From the NCBI GenBank assembly GCA_018335875.1, contig JAGXRN010000053.1, positions 1-64,000 of the forward strand: 64,000 nt of DNA, written 5' to 3'. This stretch comes from Dethiobacter sp. (GTDB taxonomy: Bacteria > Bacillota > Dethiobacteria > Dethiobacterales > Dethiobacteraceae). Positions 44,641-53,780 of the stretch are shown here, in pieces. The notes under the pieces were generated by a model, which was given only the letters and a program-made list of their open reading frames with translations, did not search any database and was not told the DNA's origin. The stretch's first letter is position 1. Each line of letters begins with the position of its first letter. The position numbers and the translations under genes are program-made.

Positions 44641-46834
44641 AAATATTTTTAGTGTAATAGATGAGTATAAAGAGAAAAAGCCCAAGCATCAGTGCCATCA
44701 GGAATGAGTCAAAATTCAGGTTTTTAATATTCCAATCAGTAGGCCTCCCCCGCATCCTGTCCCACAGGCTGCGCGAGCGGCTGCCAGACTGTTCATACAT
44801 ATCATCAAGTGTGCCGTCAAGCTCTGCTGTCTTGTCGGCCAGTTGCCTGGCCAGTTTGCCTGACTTTTCATATGCTTCGTTTAGTGCGCCATCAAAACGC
44901 TCCGTCTGCTCAACGAGCCGCCTTGCCACACTGCCGGACTTTTCATATGCCTGGTTAAGAGAAGAATCAAAAGTACCGATATATTTGCAAACGCCTGTTC
45001 CAATCTGTCCTGTTTTAAGATATGTCTGGTTGAGTGCCACGTCAAAAGATGTGGTAATCCTGCAGACTGTGCCAAGAAAGAAATTAAAGAGGGGGAAATA
45101 AAATATATATTCCACGCTGAGCCATTTTGGAGGCTGCCAGGAGAAGCCCCTGAAGTGGTCAAGGAAGAGATACATGATGACGGCTAGAGTCAGAACAACG
45201 AGGGGTTCCTTTAGGTCAGCCCAGGCCCATACATTTAACTTGCTGATATAGCCGACAGAGTAGGGATCAAAGTTGAAGCCGGCTGTGGCCGGAACCACCA
45301 GGTTCTTGAGAACAAAGGTGGGGAATATACCAATTCCCATTATAATTACAGCATAGAGTGCTAAGATTGCCTTTATCAGCGGTGAGACTTTAAAGTCTCT
45401 TTTAGCCTCTGTTATTTGCGATCTGCCAAGGAATAGCTGCTCAAACAGCCTGGCAAAGTAGACAACTGTCATGGCACTGGCGAGCACAAAAAGCTTTTCT
45501 GCCACAAGCAGGTTACCCATGTGGCCGTATTTGTGCGCATCAACAATGGCGTGATGAAGGATGGTCTTTGACACATAGCCGTTTAAGCCCGGAATGCCGG
45601 CAATACCAGCGTATGCTATCAAAAAGGTAACCCCCACAAAGGGAACTTTCCGGAACATGCCGCGGATTCTTGTGATATCAACATCAAGCATCAACAGGTA
45701 AATAGCGCCTATCATCATAAAGAGTGAAGCCTTAAAGACTGAGTGGTTAATAATATGATAGATGGCTCCGGCAAAGCCAATAGCCCCTTTCTCATAACCG
45801 AGAAAGGCTGCTACCCCAATGCCCATCAGTATATAGCCCATCTGACTGATACTGCTGCAGCCCAGTATTTTTTTGGCATCATTCTGCAGCATGGCAAGTG
45901 TCGCTCCAAGCAGCATGGTGATGATTCCCAGCCATATTACGCCAAGTCCGATATAACTTATTATTTCAGCCCCTATAAGAGGGATGTCGGGTGATGCCGG
46001 AGTGAAAATCAGTGTCAGTACCCGTATAATGCCATAAGCTCCCGCTTTGAGCATAACAGCAGAAGAAATGGCGTTAACAGGGGAAAGTCCCTCCTCATAT
46101 GCCCTTGGCAGCCAGATATGAAACGGCGCCATGCCCATTTTAATACCAAAGCCGACTAAGAAGAGCGGAATCACGACCAGTGGATTTATCCCCGCAGCGA
46201 GAATTTTTTCAAGCATGGGAACAAGTTCAAGCGTACCTACTCCCCAGTAGATAATAAATATGCCCATCAGCAATGAAAGGCCGCCTGCCACACCCATGTA
46301 GATGGCAATGGCGCCTGCCTTCATGGCGCCGGGCGTCTGGCGGTGAATTACCAGCACATAAGACGAAAATGTCATTAGCTCAAAGAAGAGAAAAAGGCTG
46401 AACAGGTCACCGGCCAGAACCACGCCCAGACAATGCCCCAGTGTGGCAAGCAGGAAAGTGTAAAAGCGGTTCTGCGCGTGCTCACGTTTCATATAAACAG
46501 TGGCATAAAGCGTGGCTAAAAGCCAGCTGGCGGAAAAAAGAGCAGCAAATAAGAAGCTCAGGAAATCGGCGCGAAAAATCAGGCCGTATTCCATGAAACC
46601 GGCAAAACGATAGACAATAGTACCCTGCTGGATCAGAGGATACATCGACATTACGATGCCGAATGTTATCAGCGCCGTCAGGACCGCGCATGCAGAGCGG
46701 AGTTTTTCCGAGTAGAGGCCGGCCAGAAACGTCAGGAGCGAGCCGGCAAGGGGAAACAGCACCGCTATCACCGGTAATAATGACGTGATTACTTCAGTTA
46801 TAACCTTACTTTCCTGTGCAGCTGCAAAAAACAT
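44639..46834 (-). CDS. MrpD/NuoL-like antiporter subunit with four 25-residue C-terminal repeats
   Basis: 731 residues, some 230 more than its two sisters. Residues 1 to about 560 form the 14-helix ion-translocating core: E in FELMTFSSYVLV near 150, K in GIKMGMAPFHIWLP near 240, and GCSSISQMGYIL near 325. Residues 596-695 are four contiguous 25-residue repeats with consensus xFDxxLNxxYEKSGxxARxL, mostly polar and helical in appearance, then a final membrane helix (about 705-728). The repeat region sits where complex I NuoL has its lateral helix; equivalence is only a guess. It is the last gene of the operon. Confidence 0.87.
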   Translation of the reverse strand: MFFAAAQESKVITEVITSLLPVIAVLFPLAGSLLTFLAGLYSEKLRSACAVLTALITFGIVMSMYPLIQQGTIVYRFAGFMEYGLIFRADFLSFLFAALFSASWLLATLYATVYMKREHAQNRFYTFLLATLGHCLGVVLAGDLFSLFLFFELMTFSSYVLVIHRQTPGAMKAGAIAIYMGVAGGLSLLMGIFIIYWGVGTLELVPMLEKILAAGINPLVVIPLFLVGFGIKMGMAPFHIWLPRAYEEGLSPVNAISSAVMLKAGAYGIIRVLTLIFTPASPDIPLIGAEIISYIGLGVIWLGIITMLLGATLAMLQNDAKKILGCSSISQMGYILMGIGVAAFLGYEKGAIGFAGAIYHIINHSVFKASLFMMIGAIYLLMLDVDITRIRGMFRKVPFVGVTFLIAYAGIAGIPGLNGYVSKTILHHAIVDAHKYGHMGNLLVAEKLFVLASAMTVVYFARLFEQLFLGRSQITEAKRDFKVSPLIKAILALYAVIIMGIGIFPTFVLKNLVVPATAGFNFDPYSVGYISKLNVWAWADLKEPLVVLTLAVIMYLFLDHFRGFSWQPPKWLSVEYIFYFPLFNFFLGTVCRITTSFDVALNQTYLKTGQIGTGVCKYIGTFDSSLNQAYEKSGSVARRLVEQTERFDGALNEAYEKSGKLARQLADKTAELDGTLDDMYEQSGSRSRSLWDRMRGRPTDWNIKNLNFDSFLMALMLGLFLFILIYYTKNI
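44750..45049 (-). repeat. Four tandem 75-bp (25-residue) coding repeats
   Basis: The units cover residues 596-620, 621-645, 646-670 and 671-695 of the last Mrp protein. All begin with an aromatic/aliphatic-plus-Asp pair (FD, FD, FD, LD) and share a Y-x-K/Q-S/T-G core at positions 10-14. The spacing is exact at protein level though the bases have diverged. Confidence 0.9.
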
Positions 46835-46840
46835 GATGTC

Positions 46841-48325
46841 TTAATAGCCTCCTCTGAGTAAGAAGTCGGCCGCCACCTTTGACAGGTCGAAAGGAAGATT
46901 GGTTGGCAGCAGTCCAAAAAGTAGACAGCTCACTGCCAAAATGGCAATTGGAATCAGCATTTTATATGGCGCTTCGTTGATTTTTACCAGCTCGTGCCCG
47001 TGGCCTTCTTCGGCGCCAAAAAAGGCGGCGATAATAATAGGCAGGTAATAAAGGCCGTTAAGAAGACTGCTCACAAGCAGAATCAGCACATAGAACGGCA
47101 TACCGGCATCCATGGCGCCAAGCGCCAGCGTCCACTTGCTTAGGAACCCGTTAAAGGGCGGAATGCCGATCATGGCCAATGCCGCCAGGGTGAAAGCAAA
47201 CATGGTGAAGGGCATCTGTTTGCCGATCCCACCAAGCTCTTTTATGCTGCGTTTGCCTGTCTTTAGGATTATGGCGCCGGCGGCGAGGAAGAGTGTGCTC
47301 TTCATAAAGGCATGGCTGAAGATATGAAAGATATTGCCGATTAAAGCACGCTCAGTAAGAATGGACATGCCAAGCAGGATATAACCCATCTGCCCGATAC
47401 TGGAGTAAGCAAGGCGCCGCTTCAGATCATCCTGCGTTATGGCCACGGCAGACCCCAGCAAGATTGTAATTATGGCTACCACTGTGAGAATCATTGTCCA
47501 ACCGGACGACCTCATCAGTTCAATGCCAAAAACATGGAAGATTACACGCAGCAGGCCGTAGGCGCCTGTTTTAAGCATTATTCCTGAGAGCAGGGCGCTG
47601 GCCGGCGACGGCGCCACCGGGTGGGCATCAGGCAGCCAGACATGGAGCGGAAACATACCTGCTTTCATACCAAAGCCAATCAGAAACGAAATGAAAGCAA
47701 AGAAAGCAAGGGCGGACGGCTCCTTTATTAATGTCGTCCCGGACAGTGTAACTGACCCTCCCAGTTCAAAAGTAATTATAATGCCAAAGAAAAGGGCGAG
47801 GCCGCCGATGATGGTCATAATCAGGTATTTATAACCTGCCCGCAGGGCTTCAACAGTTTCTTCGTGAACAACCAGCACATAAGAGATAAGCGACATCGCT
47901 TCAAAGAAAACAAACAAGGTGAATAAATCACCGGCCATGAATATTCCCATACAACTGGCCAGTGTAATGATTAGAACCGGGTAGTAACGGTTGCAGCCGT
48001 GCTCCTTGCACATATAGTCAATGGAGTAAATTGATACCAGCATCCAGATAAATGAAGACAGGAGTGCCAGTGAAAAACTGAGGATATCTACCCGGAAAGA
48101 TATTTCCAGGTTGGGCAGGAGTTGGAACATACGGTACCCGATAATATTTCCGGCCATGATATCAGGGTACATTGCCACCACAGACAGAAATGTAACAACG
48201 GAGGTCGCAACAGCCAGAGCGTTACGCATCTTTTCGGAGTGCTGTTCCACGTAGTAAATTACAAATGTCATGATGACTGGGAACATCACCACCCAGACAG
48301 GCAGGAAGGACGTCTTCATTTCCAC
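46841..48325 (-). CDS. MrpD-like antiporter subunit, second copy
   Basis: 494 residues, about 14 helices, typical MrpD length. Signature residues are E in VFFEAMSLISYVLV near 142, K in GMKAGMFPLHVWLPDAHPVAPSP near 220 and LAYSSIGQMGYILLG near 308. MrpD-type subunits form the proton/sodium pathways of Mrp antiporters and membrane hydrogenases. It lies six bases upstream of the repeat-bearing copy, and 66 bases after the first copy. Confidence 0.92.
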   Translation of the reverse strand: MEMKTSFLPVWVVMFPVIMTFVIYYVEQHSEKMRNALAVATSVVTFLSVVAMYPDIMAGNIIGYRMFQLLPNLEISFRVDILSFSLALLSSFIWMLVSIYSIDYMCKEHGCNRYYPVLIITLASCMGIFMAGDLFTLFVFFEAMSLISYVLVVHEETVEALRAGYKYLIMTIIGGLALFFGIIITFELGGSVTLSGTTLIKEPSALAFFAFISFLIGFGMKAGMFPLHVWLPDAHPVAPSPASALLSGIMLKTGAYGLLRVIFHVFGIELMRSSGWTMILTVVAIITILLGSAVAITQDDLKRRLAYSSIGQMGYILLGMSILTERALIGNIFHIFSHAFMKSTLFLAAGAIILKTGKRSIKELGGIGKQMPFTMFAFTLAALAMIGIPPFNGFLSKWTLALGAMDAGMPFYVLILLVSSLLNGLYYLPIIIAAFFGAEEGHGHELVKINEAPYKMLIPIAILAVSCLLFGLLPTNLPFDLSKVAADFLLRGGY

Positions 48326-48391
48326 GGAAATCCAGCTCCCTTTGCTAGTTTTTGCTTACTCCTCAAGATGTTTATTCATGAAGTTTATTAG

Positions 48392-49876
48392 TTAAAATCC
48401 CCTAAGAACCTGGGCCGCCCTGGTAACCAACTCGACAAGGCGAGAGGGGAAAACGCCAAAAAACAGGCAGCCAAAGCCAAGCACCACGAGCGGTACAGTC
48501 ATCTGTACGGGCAGGCGCTCAGGCTCCGCCACTCTTCCCTCAGGCTTGGCAAAAAAAGCATTTACTATGATTGGCAGGTAGTATACTCCGTTTAACAGGC
48601 TGCTGACCAGGATAACAGCCGCAAACAACGGCTTGTTGGCATCAAGGGTGCCCAGTGCCAGGTACCACTTGGAAATAAATCCGTTTGTTGCGGGGATGCC
48701 AACCATGGCCATAGAGCCGATAGTAAAGGCAGTGGCAGCAACTGGCATGGTGTGGCCGATTCCTTTTAAGTCGCTTAATTTGCGTACACCGGTGGCATAG
48801 ATAAAGGCGCCGGCGGCAAGAAAAAGCATGGATTTCATCATGGCGTGGTTTATAATGTGCAGGATGCCGCCAATCAGGCCATTCTGGCTCATCAGTCCCA
48901 CACCGAGGAAAACATAACCGATCTGAGCGATGCTGGAATATGCCAGCATCTTCTTAATGTCTTCCTGCACAATGGCAAACATGGAGCCTACAATAATAGC
49001 AAATGTAGCCATCCACAGCAGCATGTTCATTACCGGTATCATGCCGACAAAATCAGCTGGAAAAACCCTGTAGAGAAGCTTGATCATGGCCACAGCATAT
49101 ATTTTAATCACCAAGCCCGACAATACAGCCGAAGACGGGGATGGCGCCGAGGAATGGGCGTCAGGCAACCAGACATGGAGCGGGAAGAGCGCGGCTTTTA
49201 CGCCAAGCCCCACCATCAGGAGCGCCAACGCAACCAGGATATTCTTGGGGTAGACAGACATTGCCGTTTGCAGCCCTTCAGCCACAAAATTAAAGTTAAG
49301 GTGGCCTGTGATCATGTAGACCATGGCAATTGCAAGCAGTATGCAGCCCGAGCCCACCGCAGACAGCACCAGGTATTTAAAAGCAGCCTCGATACACTCT
49401 CTTTTATCTTTTATAGATATTATAGCACAAGATGCGATGGCACAGATTTCAATAAAGACAAAAAGATTAAAAAAATCATTGGTAAAAGCCATTCCAAGCA
49501 TGGACGCCATCAGCAGCAGATAGAGCGTGTAATACCAGCCCATCAGGCTTTCTTTGATCTCGTGCAGCAGGTCTTTTGAGCCGTATATAATTATGAGTAA
49601 ACCAACACCCGTGAGTGTAATCCCCATAAATACAGCCAGGTGGTCGATATAAAACTCAATTCCCCAAGGAGGGGGCCAATCGCCCATACGATAGTGAAAG
49701 GGCCCGCTTGCCATCACCTGTTGCGCCATATATAGGGAAGAAAAGAGCGAAAATGTAATAGCACCCAATGTTACCGGCAAGCACCATTTTTTGCGCCAGC
49801 GGGCAAAAAGAGGCATCAGATAGGCAAAAAAGAGCGGTACAACCACTACCAGGACCGGAAGGTGAGTTGAACTCAC
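48392..49876 (-). CDS. mrpD: MrpD, antiporter subunit
   Basis: 494 residues with the same fold: E in FVFIEICAIASCAIIS near 142, K in GVKAALFPLHVWLPDAHSSAPSPSSA near 225 and LAYSSIAQIGYVFLG near 308. It overlaps mrpC by four bases (ATGA), the conserved C-D order of Mrp operons, so I treat it as the MrpD proper. Confidence 0.92.
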   Translation of the reverse strand: MSSTHLPVLVVVVPLFFAYLMPLFARWRKKWCLPVTLGAITFSLFSSLYMAQQVMASGPFHYRMGDWPPPWGIEFYIDHLAVFMGITLTGVGLLIIIYGSKDLLHEIKESLMGWYYTLYLLLMASMLGMAFTNDFFNLFVFIEICAIASCAIISIKDKRECIEAAFKYLVLSAVGSGCILLAIAMVYMITGHLNFNFVAEGLQTAMSVYPKNILVALALLMVGLGVKAALFPLHVWLPDAHSSAPSPSSAVLSGLVIKIYAVAMIKLLYRVFPADFVGMIPVMNMLLWMATFAIIVGSMFAIVQEDIKKMLAYSSIAQIGYVFLGVGLMSQNGLIGGILHIINHAMMKSMLFLAAGAFIYATGVRKLSDLKGIGHTMPVAATAFTIGSMAMVGIPATNGFISKWYLALGTLDANKPLFAAVILVSSLLNGVYYLPIIVNAFFAKPEGRVAEPERLPVQMTVPLVVLGFGCLFFGVFPSRLVELVTRAAQVLRGF

Positions 49877-50256
49877 AGGGATTCCCCTCCCCTGATACGC
49901 ATAATTTCTTCAGCATCAATAGTGCCATAGTGTTGGTAAAGCTTGATTATCAGGCTAAGAGCGTAGGCGGTAACGCTGACCGCAACAACTATTCCTGTCA
50001 GAATCAGCGCCGAAGGGAGAGGGTTTATATAGGTATGAGACACCCCTGGCTCAAGTATGGGCGCCCTGCCACCGCGCACATAACCGATGGCGACAAAAAA
50101 GAGAAAGATCGAAGTGTCCATGATATTCATACCTATAATCTTTTTTATCAGGTTATTGTGTGTAAGCATGGTATGAAAACCGATAACAAAAAGAATAATG
50201 GCAAAGAAATAGAAGCTGTTTTGGTGCAGGCGAAGCAGCATTTCAATCATGGCCAT
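49873..50256 (-). CDS. mrpC: MrpC (NuoK-like) antiporter subunit
   Basis: About 127 residues from ATG 50256 (50250 is an alternative; both follow GGGAGAGGGG). Three helices and the NuoK/MrpC-like block IKKIIGMNIMDTSIFLFFVAIGY with LPSALILTGIVVAVSVTAYALSL. It overlaps mrpB by 14 bases. Confidence 0.92.
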   Translation of the reverse strand: MAMIEMLLRLHQNSFYFFAIILFVIGFHTMLTHNNLIKKIIGMNIMDTSIFLFFVAIGYVRGGRAPILEPGVSHTYINPLPSALILTGIVVAVSVTAYALSLIIKLYQHYGTIDAEEIMRIRGGESL

Positions 50257-50680
50257 GCCCCTCTCCCTCAATCAAGGTGTAAAATAAAGTAATCATGGTA
50301 CTGGCCACTTTTATGCCCACGCCGGCGGTAATAACCATGATAGCTCCGCTGCTGAACAAATTTCCCGGAGTGCCAAGCGGAAAGCCCGCTACTCTGTTGC
50401 CAAGGAAATTTGTGCCAAGTAAAATAGCAAAGAGGCCCATGCCGGCAAAAATAAGCGCCCCGCCGCTCTCCAACACTGAAGAAGCATCATGAGAAAGTTT
50501 TTTTGTGCCTTCAGCCAGGTTAAAAGCGAGTGCGTAGAGGATCATGCTGGAGGCGACAACAGCACCGCCGGAGAAGCCGCCTCCGGGTGAGAGGTGGCCG
50601 TGAAGGATTACATACAACCCGTAGAGCTGGACAAACGGTACAAGCATGCGGCTGATATAGCGGACAATAATGTCTTCCAA
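50243..50680 (-). CDS. mrpB: MrpB antiporter subunit
   Basis: 145 residues with four helices and the MnhB block LYGLYVILHGHLSPGGGFSGGAVVAS near residue 20. The His and glycine-rich GHLSPGGGFSGG is typical. It lies 36 bases after the preceding MbhE-like gene. Confidence 0.92.
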   Translation of the reverse strand: MEDIIVRYISRMLVPFVQLYGLYVILHGHLSPGGGFSGGAVVASSMILYALAFNLAEGTKKLSHDASSVLESGGALIFAGMGLFAILLGTNFLGNRVAGFPLGTPGNLFSSGAIMVITAGVGIKVASTMITLFYTLIEGEGHGHD

Positions 50681-50716
50681 TGTGGTTCACCTCACTAAAG
50701 CTTTCACTTTCACATG

Positions 50717-50992
50717 TCAGTGGGAATGCGCTTTAATAGTGGAGAGAGCTGCAGCGATGGCCACAAACAGAACCGTAGCTTCGCCCAGGGTATCAAAAGC
50801 ACGGTAGTCAGTAATAATACTGGCAATGACATTAAGTGCTCCGGTTTCCTCGATACTTTTTTCGATATAACGCTCAGAAACCTCGTTATTGGTTGGGTTG
50901 CCCGGCTCGCCGAAGGTAGGCATTTCCAGTACGGTAGCCACAAGAGCAACCATGATTACAGCCAGGAAGATAAATACCAGCAGTTTTCTCAT
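50717..50992 (-). CDS. MbhE-like (MrpA C-terminal) membrane subunit
   Basis: 91 residues: one N-terminal helix, a polar loop, then TDYRAFDTLGEATVLFVAIAA, the segment that in MrpA and membrane-bound hydrogenases (MbhE) follows the DUF4040 part. It overlaps the DUF4040 gene by one base. It replaces one part of a fused MrpA here. Confidence 0.88.
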   Translation of the reverse strand: MRKLLVFIFLAVIMVALVATVLEMPTFGEPGNPTNNEVSERYIEKSIEETGALNVIASIITDYRAFDTLGEATVLFVAIAAALSTIKAHSH

Positions 50993-51231
50993 TACTCCTG
51001 CCTCCTTGTCTTACTGATGGCGGCCACAAGCAGCAGCGTGGTAACTCCGGCACCAAGAGCAGCCTCCGTGATAGCAATATCCGGCGCAGCTAATAACTGC
51101 CAGAGAACAGCCATAATCAGGCTGTAGGCTGCAAAAATAATCACTGCCGCCAAAAGATCGCGCGTACGGGCCACAGCGATGGCACACAAAACCATAAAGA
51201 TAAGCAACAGGTACTGCAGCACATAAGTCAA
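50992..51231 (-). CDS. DUF4040 (MbhD/MrpA-type) membrane subunit
   Basis: 79 residues from TTG 51231, which sits nine bases after GGTGG and overlaps mrpG by four bases; longer frame possible. The core is RDLLAAVIIFAAYSLIMAVLWQLLAAPDIAITEAALGAG, with the acidic residues of DUF4040. In archaeal membrane-bound hydrogenases this is MbhD; in Bacillus it is the C-terminal part of MrpA. Confidence 0.88.
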   Translation of the reverse strand: MTYVLQYLLLIFMVLCAIAVARTRDLLAAVIIFAAYSLIMAVLWQLLAAPDIAITEAALGAGVTTLLLVAAISKTRRQE

Positions 51232-51569
51232 GATTTTGCACCACCTTCTGTCTTGTCCATGCTGAAGGAGCCCTCGCATAAGGGCGCGTCATTGCTGCGG
51301 TAAGCAGCCCGGGCGATAACATGGGCGGAAGTGGGATTTGTCACCCAGACAAAAATAATGAGCAGTATCAGTTTAATGCTGGTAGCAGGAAATCCGGTAT
51401 AGAGCGCATAAAGTGCAAGAGCAAAAAGAATAAGCCCCGCACCCAGAGTATCGCATTTAGTGGTGGCATGCATGCGAGAGTATGCATCAGGGAGCCTGAG
51501 CAGGCCGATGACGCCGATCATGAAAAAAAAGATTCCGGCAGTAAGAATGGGGATAATAATAAAAGCCAT
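51228..51569 (-). CDS. mrpG: MrpG antiporter subunit
   Basis: 113 residues with three helices and the MnhG block GVIGLLRLPDAYSRMHATTKCDTLGAGLIL, with a 40-residue hydrophilic tail. It lies 11 bases after mrpF. Confidence 0.93.
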   Translation of the reverse strand: MAFIIIPILTAGIFFFMIGVIGLLRLPDAYSRMHATTKCDTLGAGLILFALALYALYTGFPATSIKLILLIIFVWVTNPTSAHVIARAAYRSNDAPLCEGSFSMDKTEGGAKS

Positions 51570-51580
51570 GTCCTTCCTCC

Positions 51581-51853
51581 TTACTCCAGGGCGCCTGTCT
51601 CAAGATATTTGGCCACCCCGATTGTGGCAATAAAGCTTATCAGTGCATATACCATGGCAACATCCAGGAAAAACTCCTGGTGAAAAACAAGTGATACCAG
51701 GGCAATAATAACCACTGTCTTGGTCCCGATCACGTTGATGGAAACAATTCTGTCAGCAGCGGTGGGGCCGACGTAAGCACGGTAAAGGCACATAAATGTT
51801 GCTGTCATCAATATAATAGCTGTCACAATCAAAGCAATCTCTTCAAGCGGCAC
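51581..51853 (-). CDS. mrpF: MrpF antiporter subunit
   Basis: 90 residues from GTG 51853, nine bases after AGGAGG; the open frame to 51871 overlaps that site. Three helices with RAYVGPTAADRIVSINVIGTKTVV, the MrpF hallmark containing the conserved D-R-I. It overlaps mrpE by 11 bases. Confidence 0.93.
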   Translation of the reverse strand: MPLEEIALIVTAIILMTATFMCLYRAYVGPTAADRIVSINVIGTKTVVIIALVSLVFHQEFFLDVAMVYALISFIATIGVAKYLETGALE

Positions 51854-52355
51854 CGGACTCCACCTCCTCAATTTCCACGAGCCTGCGTGTCATGTCCCAA
51901 TCCGCCACATCCTCGGCATTGGCCCGCGTTATACAGTGGACAATATAAAAGTCTTCCTCCAGCTCAACTGTAAGGGTTCCCGGCGTAAGAGTGATGGAAT
52001 TGCCCAGGATCACCCTGTATAAAGGCTTATTAATTTTTGTGCTGAATTTGACAAAGCAGGGCGAAATCCCCATATCACGGCGCAGCACTATTTTCGCCAC
52101 ATCCCAGTTTGATTTAAAAATGGCAACTATAAGGTGATAAAGATAAACAACCCACTTTATAATGGTGGTGCGCAGGTAAAGGGGCCTCTCAGACTTGAGC
52201 AGCAAAATATCCCTGTTAAACATGGCCACACCTATGGCACAGAGAGCGCCGACAAGAAGGTGCTGCCAGTGAAGCCGCCAGGTAATCAAAAGCCAGAAAA
52301 GAAAGAGGATACAGGCCGTACCCCAGAAGGTTATCCCGTATTTACTCTTGTTCAT
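51843..52355 (-). CDS. mrpE: MrpE antiporter subunit
   Basis: 170 residues from ATG 52355, after AAGGAG. Two or three helices and the [25 protein letters not shown] block that is diagnostic of MrpE. It overlaps moaC by 14 bases, which is unusual and suggests shared translation. Confidence 0.93.
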   Translation of the reverse strand: MNKSKYGITFWGTACILFLFWLLITWRLHWQHLLVGALCAIGVAMFNRDILLLKSERPLYLRTTIIKWVVYLYHLIVAIFKSNWDVAKIVLRRDMGISPCFVKFSTKINKPLYRVILGNSITLTPGTLTVELEEDFYIVHCITRANAEDVADWDMTRRLVEIEEVESGAA

Positions 52356-52845
52356 AGCTGCTCTCCTTATCTTTTCTTTGATAGTGGCCCGATTTTCCAC
52401 CTGTCTTTTCAATCAGCCGGATGCTGCCGATTACCATTTCTTTGTCAATTGCTTTACACATATCATACACTGTAAGCGCAGCAGCAGACACCGCAGTAAG
52501 AGCTTCCATTTCCGCGCCTGTTTTACCGGTCGTACTGACTCTGGCCTCAATCTCCAGAATATTCCGTCCCTGATCCGGCAAGAATTCGAGCTCCACACCT
52601 GTAAGAAGCAGAGGATGGCACATAGGCACCAGCTGCCAAGTCTGCTTTGCGGCCATAATTCCCGCCACCTGCGCCACAGCCAGCACATCACCTTTGGCAA
52701 CTGAGCCAAGGACAATCCGCTTCAGTGTCCCGGGCGCCATAGTTACCTGGCCCCTGGCCACAGCTGTGCGTTTTGTAACTTCCTTGTCCGAGACATCAAC
52801 CATTCGGGCACGGCCCTCAGTATTTATATGAGTAAGCTTATCCAA
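52342..52845 (-). CDS. moaC: MoaC, cyclic pyranopterin monophosphate synthase
   Basis: 167 residues from TTG 52845, eight bases after GGAG; the ATGs further upstream would add a non-conserved lead. MoaC features are [18 protein letters not shown] near the start, the [12 protein letters not shown] active-site block near 75 and [25 protein letters not shown] near 115. It makes a molybdopterin precursor. No other moa/mod gene is in the window. It is the first gene of the Mrp transcript. Confidence 0.93.
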   Translation of the reverse strand: MDKLTHINTEGRARMVDVSDKEVTKRTAVARGQVTMAPGTLKRIVLGSVAKGDVLAVAQVAGIMAAKQTWQLVPMCHPLLLTGVELEFLPDQGRNILEIEARVSTTGKTGAEMEALTAVSAAALTVYDMCKAIDKEMVIGSIRLIEKTGGKSGHYQRKDKESSYEQE

Positions 52846-52887
52846 AGAACACAACTCCATCAATTTGCTTAGAATTGCAACGGTTTT

Positions 52888-52916
52888 AGTTTACACCCCT
52901 CGACATCAATTGTCAA
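52888..52916 (-). promoter_or_regulatory. Promoter of moaC and the Mrp operon
   Basis: On the minus strand TTGACA (52916-52911), a 17-base spacer and TAAACT (52893-52888). Confidence 0.82.
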
Positions 52917-52942
52917 CGAAAAACACACATCTCAGACACTCA

Positions 52943-52979
52943 TAAAAGCGGTGCGGAAGGCCTTCCGCACCGCTTTTAT
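52943..52979 (-). terminator. Terminator of the complete Rnf operon
   Basis: A self-complementary hairpin of AAAAGCGGTGCGGAAGG and its inverse, beginning next to the rnfB stop codon. Confidence 0.82.
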
Positions 52980-53761
52980 TAAGCTATGGTATTTCGCGGG
53001 CAGGATTCCACGCACTTTCCGCAATTGGTGCATATATAGCTGTCAATAACTGCCAGGTTGTTTTCCATGCGGATCGCGTTCTCAGGGCAATTCTTAACGC
53101 AAATGCCGCAGGCAATACAGCCTCGCTCGCAGACCGACCGGACCTGCTTTCCTTTATCCTGTGACTTGCAGCGCACATAGTGATAAGTTTTAGCATTAAC
53201 CATATCAATAACCTGGCGAGGACAGGCATTCTTACATTTTGCACAGCCTGTGCACTTGTCAATATCCACAATCGGCAGTCCGTCCTCACTCATGGTAATG
53301 GCGTCGAAAGGACAGACGCGGGCACAGGTGCCAAGCCCCAGGCATCCATACTGGCAAGCCTTGTTGCCTCCACCAAACATTAATACCGCTTTGCAGTCCC
53401 TGTAGCCATCGTAGACTGATTTATCTTTGGCCACGCTGCAACCACCGAGGCAGACCGGCTGCGCCACAATTCTCGCCTCTGCGGCAGGTGTCTCCTGCCC
53501 CAGCAGCTCCGCAATTTTAGCTGCGGTAGCAGAACCTCCAGGCGTACACCCGCTCACAGGCGCATTGCCTGCCACTACTTCTTCGGCAAACTTGGCGCAT
53601 CCGGGATAACCGCAGGCGCCGCAGTTAGCACCAACTAAGGCCTCCTGAACCATTTCAATCCTGGGGTCCACTTCCACGGCAAACTTCTGCGACGCATAGG
53701 CCAGCAGAGCCCCGAAAATAATCCCCAGTCCCCCCAGGCTGATAATAGCAACAGCTAACAT
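52979..53761 (-). CDS. rnfB: RnfB, ferredoxin-type iron-sulfur subunit
   Basis: 260 residues: membrane anchor (about 3-25), a 4Fe-4S domain with CGACGYPGC near 48 and further cysteines, then ferredoxin-like pairs CARVCPFDA, CTGCAKCKNACP, CIACGICVKNCP and CTNCGKCVESCP. RnfB receives electrons from ferredoxin. It is the last gene of the complete operon (C-D-G-E-A-B). Confidence 0.97.
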   Translation of the reverse strand: MLAVAIISLGGLGIIFGALLAYASQKFAVEVDPRIEMVQEALVGANCGACGYPGCAKFAEEVVAGNAPVSGCTPGGSATAAKIAELLGQETPAAEARIVAQPVCLGGCSVAKDKSVYDGYRDCKAVLMFGGGNKACQYGCLGLGTCARVCPFDAITMSEDGLPIVDIDKCTGCAKCKNACPRQVIDMVNAKTYHYVRCKSQDKGKQVRSVCERGCIACGICVKNCPENAIRMENNLAVIDSYICTNCGKCVESCPRNTIA

Positions 53762-53780
53762 GTGTTCTTCTCCTCCTTGC

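Noticed and set aside
44750-45049. Possible CRISPR-like or simple DNA tandem repeat.
   Set aside because: The 75-bp units are coding repeats with diverged bases and no spacers.
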